DNA of 64,000 nucleotides. Source: Amycolatopsis sp. cg9. GTDB taxonomy: Bacteria; Actinomycetota; Actinomycetes; Mycobacteriales; Pseudonocardiaceae. This document shows, piece by piece, positions 17,562 to 26,368 of this stretch; within the stretch, counting starts at the first letter, position 1, and every line of letters begins with the position of its first letter. The position numbers and the translations under genes were made by a program. The stretch is from assembly GCF_041346945.1 (NCBI RefSeq), contig NZ_CP166850.1:7486501-7550500 (forward strand), read 5' to 3'. The notes beneath the pieces were generated by a model. It made no database searches and had not been told where the DNA came from. It worked only from the letters and a program-made list of their open reading frames with translations.

Positions 17562-18704
17562 ATGCCCGACGCAGATCCGCGCGCCGGCGTGCTGTCCAAG
17601 CGCGCCCTCGTGACCGCGTCCCACGCGGTGGAGCGCGCGGCACTGGCCGAAGGTGCGGGCGCCGACACGGTCGTGTTCGCGCTGTTCCAGCGGCTCCCGT
17701 ACTTCGAGCGCGAACGGGAGGTGTACGCCCGGATCGCGCGGCGGGCGGCGGTCACGGTGGTCGGCATGGTCGACTCCGGCCGCCCCGACCTGCCGCACGG
17801 CGTCACCCCGGTGCTGCTGCGCCCGGACGAGCCGATGGCACGGGAGTGGTCGGTGGCCGTGCTATCGCCGACGTTCGGCGCGTCCGTCGTCGCGCAGGAC
17901 CTCGACGAGATCGACCCGCAGGCGTCCGCGGTCGAAGCGGCCCGGCTGTTCCGCGGCCGCTGGGGACTGCGCCGCGACGAGGCGTACGCCGAAGTGGTCC
18001 GCCTCCGCGACGCGATGGGCGACCGCCTGCCCCCGGCGGTCCGGCGCAAGGTCGGCGAAGTCCTGGCCTCGGTCGAGACCCCGGCCGCGCTCGACGTCGA
18101 AAGCCGCGCCGAGGCCGCGCTGCGGCACGTGGCGGCCAGGCTGGACAAAGCCCGGTCGCGCGCGGAACCGCGTCCGGCGACCGGCCCGGCCGTCGACCCG
18201 GACACCGGCCTCGACACCATGGCGGGCATCCAGTCCTGGCTCGGCGACGCGACCGACACCGTCCCGCTGGGCCTGGTCTTCGTCGCGGTCGACGACCCCG
18301 TGGCGGTCGAGCGGCGGCACGGCACCCGCATCCGCATGCACACCGAGCAGAACATCGCCGATCTCCTGCGCGACGGCCTGCGCCCGCTCGACCGCGCGGT
18401 CCGGCTCGGGCCGGGGGAGTTCCTGGTCGTCCAGCCCGCGGTGCACCCGGCCGAGCTGACCGACCGCAGCCGCCGCCTGGAACACCGCCTGGCGGCGCTG
18501 CACGCGACCTACCCGTTCGTCGACCTGCACCCCCGCACGACGACGTTGCTGACCCGACGCCGTCCGCTGCCGCTGCAGAGCCTGCGGGCCCAGCTGCGCG
18601 AGGTCCCGGCGGTGACGCTGTGGCCGCCGAGCCAGGGTTCGCTCCCGCTCCCGGTAGCCCGCCCGGTCGCGCTGCGGTCGGGAGCGGGCGAGTGGTTCCG
18701 CTGA
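17562..18704 (+). CDS. DICT sensory domain protein with degenerate GGDEF domain
   Basis: I chose the ATG at 17562 (MPDADPRAGVLSKRALVTAS), since the longer frame runs back into the photolyase gene. Residues 1-200 fit the DICT domain (LFQRLPYFEREREVYARIARRAAVTVVG, then WSVAVLSPTFGASVVAQDL, then AVEAARLFRGRWGLRRDEA), linked with light and nucleotide signalling. Residues about 205-350 look like a GGDEF domain (DPDTGLDTMAGIQSWL, then LGLVFVAVDDPVAVERRHG). The catalytic loop reads LGPGEFLVV, so cyclic-di-GMP synthesis is doubtful and it may bind GTP or c-di-GMP instead. It follows the photolyase by 83 bases. Confidence 0.78.
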   Translation: MPDADPRAGVLSKRALVTASHAVERAALAEGAGADTVVFALFQRLPYFEREREVYARIARRAAVTVVGMVDSGRPDLPHGVTPVLLRPDEPMAREWSVAVLSPTFGASVVAQDLDEIDPQASAVEAARLFRGRWGLRRDEAYAEVVRLRDAMGDRLPPAVRRKVGEVLASVETPAALDVESRAEAALRHVAARLDKARSRAEPRPATGPAVDPDTGLDTMAGIQSWLGDATDTVPLGLVFVAVDDPVAVERRHGTRIRMHTEQNIADLLRDGLRPLDRAVRLGPGEFLVVQPAVHPAELTDRSRRLEHRLAALHATYPFVDLHPRTTTLLTRRRPLPLQSLRAQLREVPAVTLWPPSQGSLPLPVARPVALRSGAGEWFR

Positions 18705-18716
18705 GCGTATAACGGC

Positions 18717-20177
18717 CTATACGGCGGGCGAGGTTTCCACCCGCGTTTTCCGGCCACGGCACAGCACAGAGGCGCCGACCGCGAGCGCGAACAAGCCCGC
18801 CGCGACACCGGCCGCTACCTGGACCCCCGCCGTGCAGGCCGCGCGGGCCGCCGCGAGCAGCGCGTCCGCCGCCGCCAGCCCCCGCGAAGCCGCTTCCGCC
18901 TGGGCCGGACCGGCCGCCGCCAGCCGCGCCGCCGCCTCCGGGACCCCCGGCGGCAGCACCAGCCGCCCCGCGTACACCGCTGCCGCGAGGGAACCGAACA
19001 CCGTCGTGCCCAGGCCCGCGCCCAGCTCGTAGCCCGTCTTCTCGACCGCCGCCGCGCCTCCCGCCCGCTCGGCCGGGGCCGCCGCGAGCAGGGTGTCCGT
19101 GCTCGACGTCAGCGACAGCGCCATCCCGAACCCGGCCGCGACGAGCCACCACGGCGCCGTCACCGCCCCGGTGGCCGGCGCCAGCAACGCCCCCGCCGTC
19201 ACGGCGAAGCCGGCCGTGCGGACCCGCGCGTTGCCGAAGCGGGAGAGCAGGCCGGGTGCCACCACGCTGCCGGCCGCCGACGCCCCGAGCACCAGCAGCA
19301 GCCGCGCCGCCGCGGCCGTCGGGGACAGGCCGAGCACCACCTGGAGGTACTGGGCCAGCAGCAGGCCGAGGCCGACTAGCGTGCTCATCACCAGCAGCAC
19401 CCCGCCCACCGCGCCCGGCACCCCCGGCCGCCGGAACAACGTCAAGTCCAGCAACGGGACCGCCGCCCGGCGCTGGCGGCGCACGAAGAGCCCGAGGAGG
19501 ACACCGCCGGCCGCCGCGGCCGCGAAGCCGCCCCCCGACGGCCCGGCCGCGAAGGCGATGCCGAGCACGCCGCCGGCGGCCAGCAGCGCGCTGAGCGCGT
19601 CCCACGGCTCCCGCCCCGGCGGAGACCGCGGCAGCCACCGCAGCGCCGCGACGACCGCGGCGAGGATCACCGGCGGGTTGACCAGGAACGTCGCCCGCCA
19701 GCCCCACGCCTCGACGAGCACCCCGCCGAGCACCGGCCCGAACACCGAGCCGGCGCCGGCGACTCCGCTGCACACCGCGATCGCCGTACGACGCTGCCGC
19801 TGCCCCGGGAACAGCTCCCGCAGCAGCGACATCGTCACCGGCATGATCATCGCCCCGCCGCAGCCGAGCACCGCCCGCGCGGCGAGCAGCGCCGGGACCC
19901 CGGGCGCGAACGCGCACCCGAGCGAGGCCAGCCCGAACACCGCGTAGCCGGCGACGAGCACCCGGCGCCGTCCGCAGCGGTCGCCGAGCGTGCCGGCCGG
20001 CAGCAGCAGCGGGGCCGCGGTGAGCGGGTAGATCGCGACGATCCACACCTGCGCGGCGGCGCCCGGCCGCAGCTGCCGCACGAGGTCGGGCAGCGCCACG
20101 TGCAGCACGGTCGCGTCCACCGCCACCAGGAACAACCCGGCCCCGAGCACGGCCAGCAGCGGCCAGGCGCGGGTCAC
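18717..20177 (-). CDS. MFS exporter, EmrB/QacA type
   Basis: The 486-aa transporter has about 14 membrane spans. Family motifs include VAVDATVLHVALPDLVRQL in span 1, GTLGDRCGRRRVLVAGY (motif A) and GSVFGPVLGGVLVEAWGWRATFLVN (motif C, antiporter group). It would export a hydrophobic product using proton motive force. The GTG start at 20177 overlaps the stop of the polyketide synthase (GTGA), so it is almost certainly co-expressed. Its likely cargo is the product of the synthase, or a precursor. The last part (VAAGLFALAVGASVLCRGRKTRV) is a final span and basic tail. Confidence 0.9.
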   Translation of the reverse strand: MTRAWPLLAVLGAGLFLVAVDATVLHVALPDLVRQLRPGAAAQVWIVAIYPLTAAPLLLPAGTLGDRCGRRRVLVAGYAVFGLASLGCAFAPGVPALLAARAVLGCGGAMIMPVTMSLLRELFPGQRQRRTAIAVCSGVAGAGSVFGPVLGGVLVEAWGWRATFLVNPPVILAAVVAALRWLPRSPPGREPWDALSALLAAGGVLGIAFAAGPSGGGFAAAAAGGVLLGLFVRRQRRAAVPLLDLTLFRRPGVPGAVGGVLLVMSTLVGLGLLLAQYLQVVLGLSPTAAAARLLLVLGASAAGSVVAPGLLSRFGNARVRTAGFAVTAGALLAPATGAVTAPWWLVAAGFGMALSLTSSTDTLLAAAPAERAGGAAAVEKTGYELGAGLGTTVFGSLAAAVYAGRLVLPPGVPEAAARLAAAGPAQAEAASRGLAAADALLAAARAACTAGVQVAAGVAAGLFALAVGASVLCRGRKTRVETSPAV

Positions 20178-23100
20178 GGCCACAGCAGGCCCGCCAGGTG
20201 CCGCGCGACGACGTCGACGTGCGGCGGGTCGATCACCGAAAGGTGGTGCGCGGCCACCGGGACGATCTCCAGCCGCGGGCACAGCTCCGCCCACCCCGCC
20301 GCGAGGTCCGTGCGCGAGTACCGCGGTTCCATCGCGAGCCCGGCGGCGTACGGCTCGGTCGCCCGGTAGAGCACGACCCGGCCGTCGTAGCGGCGCGGGG
20401 TCCCGCGTTCGGCGGCCAGGGTGTCCAAAAAGGACTGACGCTGGTGCCGCAGCACGCCGGGGCTGAGCAACCCGGCTTCGGCCACCCGCCGCATGGTCAG
20501 CTCGATCTGGTCTTCCTCGGGCAGCGGCGCGAGTTCGTCGTGCCCGAGCCGGACCGCGCGGCCGTAGGTGCCTTCGACGTACCCGGTGAACCGCAGGAAC
20601 CGCCGCGCCGACGACGCGCGCGGGTCGAGGTCCGGTTCCGGCAGCGGCAGCATGGTGTCGATCAGCGCGACGAGCTCGACCGGTTCCCCTTCGTCGGCGA
20701 GCCGGGCGGCGACGCCGTAGGCCAGCGCCCCGCCGAACGACCACCCGGCGAGCCGGTAGGGCCCGTGCGGCCGGCGCGCGCGGACCAGCGGGAGCAACCG
20801 TTCGACGCGCTCTTCGATGCTGGTCCCCGGCACGCGTTCGAACCCGGCGCACGGCACGCCGGCGGGGAGCCGGTCCAGCAGCGGACGGTAGACGGCGCAG
20901 GTGCTGCCGCCGGGGTGGAACAGCAGGAGCGGGGCGGTTCCGGCGTCCCCGGGTTTCAGGACGCGTTCTTGCCGCGTGTCGAGGATCGCCCGCGCGACCT
21001 CGGCGATGGCGGCGAGCGAGTCGTGCTTCAGCAGCTCGGCGGGTTCGACGGGGGTGTCGAGTTCGGCGGTGAGGCCGTCGGCGAACAGCCGCGCGAGCTG
21101 TTCCGGCTGCGCGGTGCCGGTCAGCCGGAGGTGCGTGCCGCCGGGGTCGGCGCCGGTGTGTTCGCGCCACAGCCGGAGGACGAGCCGGTCGGCGGCGTCC
21201 CAGGCGCGGCCGCGGGCCGGCCGGGGCGGGTCGTCGGCGCGGGGTGCGAGATCGCGGTTGAGGTCGGCGAGGGTGGCGCCGCGGAGGAAGGCGGCGGGGT
21301 CGGGGTCGGCACCGAGGTCCCGCCGGACGGCTTCGCGGATCCGGTTCGCCATCAGGGAGTCGAGGCCGAGTTCGACGAGGGGGACGTCGGCGTGGAGGCG
21401 GTCGGGGGTGAGGCCCATGACGGCGGCGACGATCTCGGTGAGCCGGTCGCCACCGGGCGGCGCGGTCCCCGGATCGGCGGCCGGCGGTGCCGGCGCGGCC
21501 GGAGCGGACTCTTCGGTGTACCAGTGCCGCACGTGGCGCCACGGCATCGGGGGCACGTCGGTCACCCGCGCGCCGTCGCCCGGCGCGGAGAGGGTGATCC
21601 GGGTGCCCGCGCAGTACAGCTCCGCCGCGGCCGCGGCGAACGCGCGGACCTCGTCCTGGCCGCGGCGCAGGGTGCCGGTCACGACCGCGTCCGCGCCGAG
21701 GGTGCGGGCCAGCGACCCCCGCAGGATCGGGTGCGGCGAGACCTCCACGAACACGCGGTGCCCGTCCGCGGCGGCCGCCGCCACGGCCTGCCGGAACCGC
21801 ACCGGGCGGCGCAGGTGCGCGGCCCAGTACCCGGCGTCGAAGTCCGGCAGCTCGCGCGGGTCGGCGAGGACCGTGTCGTACCACGGCACCAGCGGCCGCC
21901 GCCCGCCCAGCTCGGCGAGCGCGGCGCGCAGCGCGGGCAGGACCGGCTCGACCCCGCCCGAATGCCCGGCGACGTCCACCGGCAGCCGCCGCGCGCTCCG
22001 CCCGGCCGCCGTCAGCTCGGCGACGAGCCGGTCGACCGCCGCCGCGTCCCCGGCCACCGTCACCTGCCCCGGCGCGGAATCGACGGCGAGCTCGACACCG
22101 GGCCAGGCGTCGGCTTCGTCCGGCGTCAGCTCGACGGCGGCCATCGCCCCGCCCGCGTCGACGGCGCCGAGCAGCCGCGCGCGGGTCGCGACCAGGTGGA
22201 CGGCCTCGTCGGCGCTGAGCACCCCGCTCACCACGGCGGCGGCCGCGGACCCGAGCGAATGCCCCACGACGGCGGCCGGCCGCACCCCGAGGGCCTCCCA
22301 CCGGGCGGCCAGCGCGACCTGCGTCCCGAAGATCGCCAGCTGCGTCCCGGACAGCGAACCGGGCTCGCCGGAGGTGAGCAGCGCGCGCAGCGACTGCCCG
22401 GTGTGCTCGGCGAACGGCGCACCGAGCTTGTCGACCTGCGCGGCGAACGCGGGTTCGGCCGCGAGGAGGCCGCGCCCCATCCCGGCCCACTGCGAACCGT
22501 GACCGGAGAAGACGAACACCGGCCCTTCCCCGCCGACGGCACTCCCGGCCGCAGCACCGGCGGGCAGCGGATCGGCCCCCGCCCCGACCGCGCGGAGCAG
22601 CGCGCCGAGTTCACCGAGATCCCCGGCGACGACGGCGGCCCGGTGCGGACCGCCGTCGTCCCGCCGGAAGAGGGTGTGGGCGACATCGGCGAGGTGAGCG
22701 CGCTGCCCTGCGGGGGAGTCGAGCCACCGGGCGAGCTGGGCGGCCCGCTCGGTGAGCCGGTCCCGGGTACGGGCGGACAGCAGCCCGATCCGGACGCCGT
22801 CGCTTCCGGCTGGGGGAACGGGGCCGCCGCCGGGGGTGGGGCGGTGCCTGTGGTCTTCGGACGCGGTGGGGCGGCCGGCGGCTCGCGGTTCGTTGGGCGC
22901 GGTTGTGCCGCTGGGCCGAGCCGAGCCGGTGAGCCTCGCTGTGCCGCCGCCGGGGGTGGGGCGGCGCCCGTGCTGCTCGGTTGCGGTGGGGCGGCCGGCG
23001 GCTCGCGGCTCGCTGGTCCGGGCCGTGGCGCTGGGCTCGGCGGTGTCGCTGAGCCGGACCGAGCCGGCGAGCCCGGTCGTGCCGCGGTCGGCCGTGCGGC

Positions 23101-24643
23101 GGCGCTCGGCTGACCGCGGCCCACCACAAGCCACCGGGGCGGCGGCCTCCTCCAGCACCACGTGCGCGTTCGTCCCGCCGAACCCGAACGCCGACACCCC
23201 GGCGACCGCGCGTCCGCCGCGGCGTGGCCACGGAGTCGCCTCGCGGACCACCCGCAACCCGAGCTCCTCGAACGCGATGTGCGGGTTCGGCGCGGCGAAG
23301 TGCAGCTGTGGCGGGACCTCGCCGTGCACCATCGCCAGCACCACCTTGATCAGCCCGGCGATCCCCGCGGCGGCCTCGGCGTGCGCGATGTTCGTCTTCA
23401 CCGACCCGATCAGCAGCGGCGACCGCTCGTCCCGCCCCGCTCCCAGCACCGCGCCGAGCGCCCGGGCCTCGATCGGATCGCCGAGCAGCGTGCCGGTCCC
23501 GTGCGCCTCCACGTAGTCCACTGTGGACGGATCGAGCCCGCGGTAGGCCTCCCGGAGCATCGCCTGCTGCGCCGCCGGGTTGGGGGCGGCCAGCCCGTGG
23601 GAACGGCCGTCGGAATTGACCGCCGACGCGCGGATCACCGCCAGCACGCGGTCGCCGTCGAGTTCGGCGTCGGCCAGGCGCTTGAGCACCACGACGCCGC
23701 AGCCCTCGGCGCGGGCGATGCCGTCCGCGGCCGCGGAGAACGTCTTGCAGCGGCCGTCCGCCGCGAGCAGGCCCGCCGCGGAGAACGCCGCCGTAGGGCC
23801 GGGCAGCAGCATCAGGTTGACGCCGGCGGCCAGCGCCACGTCGGCGTCGCCGTCGCGCAGCGCGCGCACCGCGTGGTGCACCGCCACCAGCGAAGACGAG
23901 CACGCGGTGTCCACCGCCACGCTCGGCCCGCGCAGGTCGAAGACGTACGACAGCCGGTTCGCCGCGATGCTGCCCGCCGCGCCGGTCGCCGTCCACAGGT
24001 CCGGGGCGCCGCCGGTCATCGTGAGGTGGCCGTAGTCGTGCGTGGCGATGCCGGTGAACACGCCGGTGCGGCTGCCGCGCAGCGACGACGGCGCGATCCC
24101 GGCGTGCTCCAGCGCCGCCCACGTCACCTCCAGGAGCATCCGCTGCTGCGGGTCCATCGTCGCGGCTTCGCGCGGGGTGATGCCGAAGTGCTCGGCGTCG
24201 AACCCGGCGACGTCGTCGAGGAACCCGCCCAGCACCGGGGCCGCGCCGGCGGTCCACCGCCCCGGCGGCGCGGTCCGGACGGCGTCCCGCCCGGTCCGCA
24301 GCAGGTCCCAGTACTCCTCGACGCCGTCCGCGCCGGGGAAGCGGCAGCCGAGACCGACGACGGCGACCGGGTCGGTCCGGCGGCGGTCGGCGGCCGGGGC
24401 GACGGGTTCGGGGCCGGCGCCCGCGGTGAGGCTGCGGGCGAGGTGGTCGATCGTCGGGCTTTCCCACAGCAGCGTCGCGGGCAGCTCGGTGCCGAGCAGG
24501 TCTTCGAGCTCGGCGGCGATCCCGACGGCCTGGCGGGAGGACAGGCCGTAGTCGCCGAGGGGCCGGTCGGGCTCGGCGGTCAGGCCGGTGTGCTCGGCGA
24601 CCGCGTCGAGGAGCCAGCGGCGCAGGGTGTCCGGGTTTCTCAT
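20174..24643 (-). CDS. Pks13-like polyketide synthase, ACP-KS-AT-ACP-TE
   Basis: The 1489-aa cytoplasmic megasynthase has, in order: ACP (Ser36 in DYGLSSRQAV); KS (about 90-500, Cys248 in DTACSSSL, His381 in EAHGTGT, His421 in KTNIAHAEAAAG); AT (about 705-1015, Ser796 in GHSLG); ACP (Ser1096 in LGLDSLMA); and thioesterase (about 1235-1489, Ser1302 in GWSFGG, His1466/1467 in VAAHHLSVIDPPH). This order is that of mycobacterial Pks13, which joins an acyl chain from FadD32 to a carboxyacyl chain and releases it onto a sugar. There is no KR, DH or ER, so a beta-keto product is expected. The AT specificity box reads VAGH (891-894), unlike malonyl HAFH or methylmalonyl YASH. The KS-AT linker holds a tandem repeat. 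It overlaps the FAAL upstream and the MFS downstream. Confidence 0.92.
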   Translation of the reverse strand: MRNPDTLRRWLLDAVAEHTGLTAEPDRPLGDYGLSSRQAVGIAAELEDLLGTELPATLLWESPTIDHLARSLTAGAGPEPVAPAADRRRTDPVAVVGLGCRFPGADGVEEYWDLLRTGRDAVRTAPPGRWTAGAAPVLGGFLDDVAGFDAEHFGITPREAATMDPQQRMLLEVTWAALEHAGIAPSSLRGSRTGVFTGIATHDYGHLTMTGGAPDLWTATGAAGSIAANRLSYVFDLRGPSVAVDTACSSSLVAVHHAVRALRDGDADVALAAGVNLMLLPGPTAAFSAAGLLAADGRCKTFSAAADGIARAEGCGVVVLKRLADAELDGDRVLAVIRASAVNSDGRSHGLAAPNPAAQQAMLREAYRGLDPSTVDYVEAHGTGTLLGDPIEARALGAVLGAGRDERSPLLIGSVKTNIAHAEAAAGIAGLIKVVLAMVHGEVPPQLHFAAPNPHIAFEELGLRVVREATPWPRRGGRAVAGVSAFGFGGTNAHVVLEEAAAPVACGGPRSAERRRTADRGTTGLAGSVRLSDTAEPSATARTSEPRAAGRPTATEQHGRRPTPGGGTARLTGSARPSGTTAPNEPRAAGRPTASEDHRHRPTPGGGPVPPAGSDGVRIGLLSARTRDRLTERAAQLARWLDSPAGQRAHLADVAHTLFRRDDGGPHRAAVVAGDLGELGALLRAVGAGADPLPAGAAAGSAVGGEGPVFVFSGHGSQWAGMGRGLLAAEPAFAAQVDKLGAPFAEHTGQSLRALLTSGEPGSLSGTQLAIFGTQVALAARWEALGVRPAAVVGHSLGSAAAAVVSGVLSADEAVHLVATRARLLGAVDAGGAMAAVELTPDEADAWPGVELAVDSAPGQVTVAGDAAAVDRLVAELTAAGRSARRLPVDVAGHSGGVEPVLPALRAALAELGGRRPLVPWYDTVLADPRELPDFDAGYWAAHLRRPVRFRQAVAAAAADGHRVFVEVSPHPILRGSLARTLGADAVVTGTLRRGQDEVRAFAAAAAELYCAGTRITLSAPGDGARVTDVPPMPWRHVRHWYTEESAPAAPAPPAADPGTAPPGGDRLTEIVAAVMGLTPDRLHADVPLVELGLDSLMANRIREAVRRDLGADPDPAAFLRGATLADLNRDLAPRADDPPRPARGRAWDAADRLVLRLWREHTGADPGGTHLRLTGTAQPEQLARLFADGLTAELDTPVEPAELLKHDSLAAIAEVARAILDTRQERVLKPGDAGTAPLLLFHPGGSTCAVYRPLLDRLPAGVPCAGFERVPGTSIEERVERLLPLVRARRPHGPYRLAGWSFGGALAYGVAARLADEGEPVELVALIDTMLPLPEPDLDPRASSARRFLRFTGYVEGTYGRAVRLGHDELAPLPEEDQIELTMRRVAEAGLLSPGVLRHQRQSFLDTLAAERGTPRRYDGRVVLYRATEPYAAGLAMEPRYSRTDLAAGWAELCPRLEIVPVAAHHLSVIDPPHVDVVARHLAGLLWP
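22823..23011 (-). repeat. 120-bp tandem repeat in the KS-AT linker
   Basis: Two near-identical units, protein residues 545-567 and 585-607, both run from EPRAAGRPTA to RPTPGGG with a 40-residue period. The DNA copies are 120 bases apart (for example a shared run starting near 22863 and 22983). A weaker third unit precedes them. The linker is otherwise Pro/Gly/Thr-rich and probably disordered, so copy number can vary without breaking the enzyme. Confidence 0.75.
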
Positions 24644-26355
24644 CGCGCCAGCGCCTTCCCGTAGTCACCGGCGAGGTAGCGGTCGCGGCAGGCGCTGCGC
24701 GCGATCTTGCCGCTCGACGTGCGCGGCACCCGCCCGGCCGGGAGGAGCAGCACGTCCCGCAGCGCGAGCCCGTGCGCGTCGGCGACCAGCCGGCGGACCG
24801 TCGTGGCCAGCGCGCGTTCCGCGGCTTCGGCGAGGTCGGCGTGCGCGCGGTGCTCGGCGACCACGACGACCGCTTCGGTGTCCGCACCCTCGATCGCGAA
24901 GGCGGCGACGCTGCCGGGACGGATCGCCGCGTCGGCCGACGCGGCGGTCGCTTCGACGTCCTGCGGGTAGTGGTTGCGCCCGTCGACGATGATCAGGTCC
25001 TTGATCCGGCCGGCGATGTAGAGCTCGCCGTCGTGCCGGAGGCCGAGGTCGCCGGTCCGCAGCCACGGCCCCGCGGGCAGGCCGCCGTGATCGCCCGCGA
25101 GGCGCGCGCCGAAGGTTTCGGTGCTCTCCAGGGGCTTCTGCCAATACCCCTCGCCGACGTTGGGGCCGTGCACCCAGATTTCCCCGACCGAGCCGTCGGG
25201 GAGCGCGACGGCGGTCGCCGGGTCGACGAGCGCGACCAGCTGCCCGGCCGGGACACCGCAGGCGACCAGCCGGACCCCGGCTCCGGCGGGCCGCGAGGTG
25301 CCGGTCGCGAGGGCGTCGCGGTCGAACGTCGTGACGCGCGGGGCGGCGGCGGGCCCGGTGGTGACGAAGACGGTCGCTTCGGCCAGGCCGTACGCCGGGC
25401 GCGTCTTGTCCGGGGTGTAGCCGGCGTCGGCGAAGGCGGCGTGGAACCGGTCGAGGACGTCCGGGTTGATCGGCTCGGCGCCGTTGACGATCGCCGTGAC
25501 GCGGCCGAGCCGCAGCCGGGCGCGGTCGGCGTCGCGGATCCGGCTCGCGCAGTAGTGGAAGGCGAAGTTGGGGGCGGCGCTCCACGCGCCGGCGTGGTCG
25601 CCGAGCAGCTCCAGCCAGCGGACGGGCCGCTCGATGAAGGCCAGCGGGTCCAGCAGCACCGACCGCAGGCCCAGCGCCAGCGGCGTGAGCAGGCCGAGCA
25701 CGAGGCCCATGTCGTGGAACAGCGGCAGCCACGAGACGGTGGTGGCCGCGGCCGGGTCCAGGCCGAGGCCGCGGACGGCCTGGGTGACGTTGGCGAGGAC
25801 GTTGGCGTGCGTCAGCACGACTCCGGCCGGGGTGCGGGTCGACCCCGACGTGTACTGCAGGTACGCGACGTCGGCCGGGACCGCCGCGGGAGCCGGCCAC
25901 GAGCGCACCGGGCCGGGGCGGTCCGCCGCGACGACCGGGACGTCGCCGACGAAGTCTTCGACCGCGGTCTGCGCCGACGTCGTGGTGACGACGGCCGCGG
26001 GCGCGCAGTCGGCGAGCACCGCGGCGAGCCGTCCCGCGTGGCCGGGCAGGCCCGGGTCGAACAGCGGCACCGCGATCGCGCCGGCCGTGATCGCGGCGAG
26101 GAAGCCCACGACGTAGTCCGTGCCCTGCGGGCAGAGCACGGCGACCCGGTCGCCCGGCCGGACCGGGAGCGCGCCCGCGACGGCGTCGACGCGTTCACGC
26201 AGCTGCCGCCAGGTGAGGGTGCGGCGCCGCCCGGCGCGGTCGGTGGCGTAGTCGGCGAAGGTCAGGGCGGGGGCGTCGGGGGTGGTCGCGGCCCAGTGGT
26301 GCAGGCACGCGGTCAGGGTGCCGCCGCCGATCGCCGGGAAGTTCTCGTCGGACAT
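24640..26355 (-). CDS. FadD32-like fatty acyl-AMP ligase
   Basis: The 571-aa ANL enzyme adenylates a fatty acid and passes it to the N-terminal ACP of the partner synthase. Seen motifs: LQYTSGSTRTPAGVVLTHANV (FAAL form of the P-loop), SWLPLFHDMGLVLG, RPAYGLAEATVFVTTG, VGEIWVHGPNVGEGYWQKP, WLRTGDLG, IAGRIKDLIIVDGRNHYPQDVE and the catalytic C-terminal Lys in PRTSSGKIAR. These are FAAL rather than acyl-CoA-synthetase features and match FadD32 closely. The start has a clear AGGAGG 5 bases upstream. Its stop overlaps the polyketide synthase start (ATGA), which supports a dedicated pair. Confidence 0.92.
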   Translation of the reverse strand: MSDENFPAIGGGTLTACLHHWAATTPDAPALTFADYATDRAGRRRTLTWRQLRERVDAVAGALPVRPGDRVAVLCPQGTDYVVGFLAAITAGAIAVPLFDPGLPGHAGRLAAVLADCAPAAVVTTTSAQTAVEDFVGDVPVVAADRPGPVRSWPAPAAVPADVAYLQYTSGSTRTPAGVVLTHANVLANVTQAVRGLGLDPAAATTVSWLPLFHDMGLVLGLLTPLALGLRSVLLDPLAFIERPVRWLELLGDHAGAWSAAPNFAFHYCASRIRDADRARLRLGRVTAIVNGAEPINPDVLDRFHAAFADAGYTPDKTRPAYGLAEATVFVTTGPAAAPRVTTFDRDALATGTSRPAGAGVRLVACGVPAGQLVALVDPATAVALPDGSVGEIWVHGPNVGEGYWQKPLESTETFGARLAGDHGGLPAGPWLRTGDLGLRHDGELYIAGRIKDLIIVDGRNHYPQDVEATAASADAAIRPGSVAAFAIEGADTEAVVVVAEHRAHADLAEAAERALATTVRRLVADAHGLALRDVLLLPAGRVPRTSSGKIARSACRDRYLAGDYGKALAR

Positions 26356-26368
26356 GGGTCCTCCTTGG

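Noticed and set aside
18706..18723. CGTATA/TATACG inverted repeat between the DICT gene and the MFS gene
   Set aside because: Only six-base arms, at the convergent 3' ends of two genes; it might be a weak terminator but is too short to call.
18717..22490. A 1257-codon minus-strand frame joining antisense of the synthase to the MFS transporter
   Set aside because: The upstream part is the synthase DNA read out of frame (Arg/Ala/Gly-rich). The transporter begins at the GTG at 20177, where its first membrane span and family motif appear.
20198..23113. 971-codon plus-strand frame across the synthase
   Set aside because: Composition is that of a GC-rich shadow frame (Arg, Gly, Val, Gln) and it lies antisense to clear KS, AT and TE motifs.
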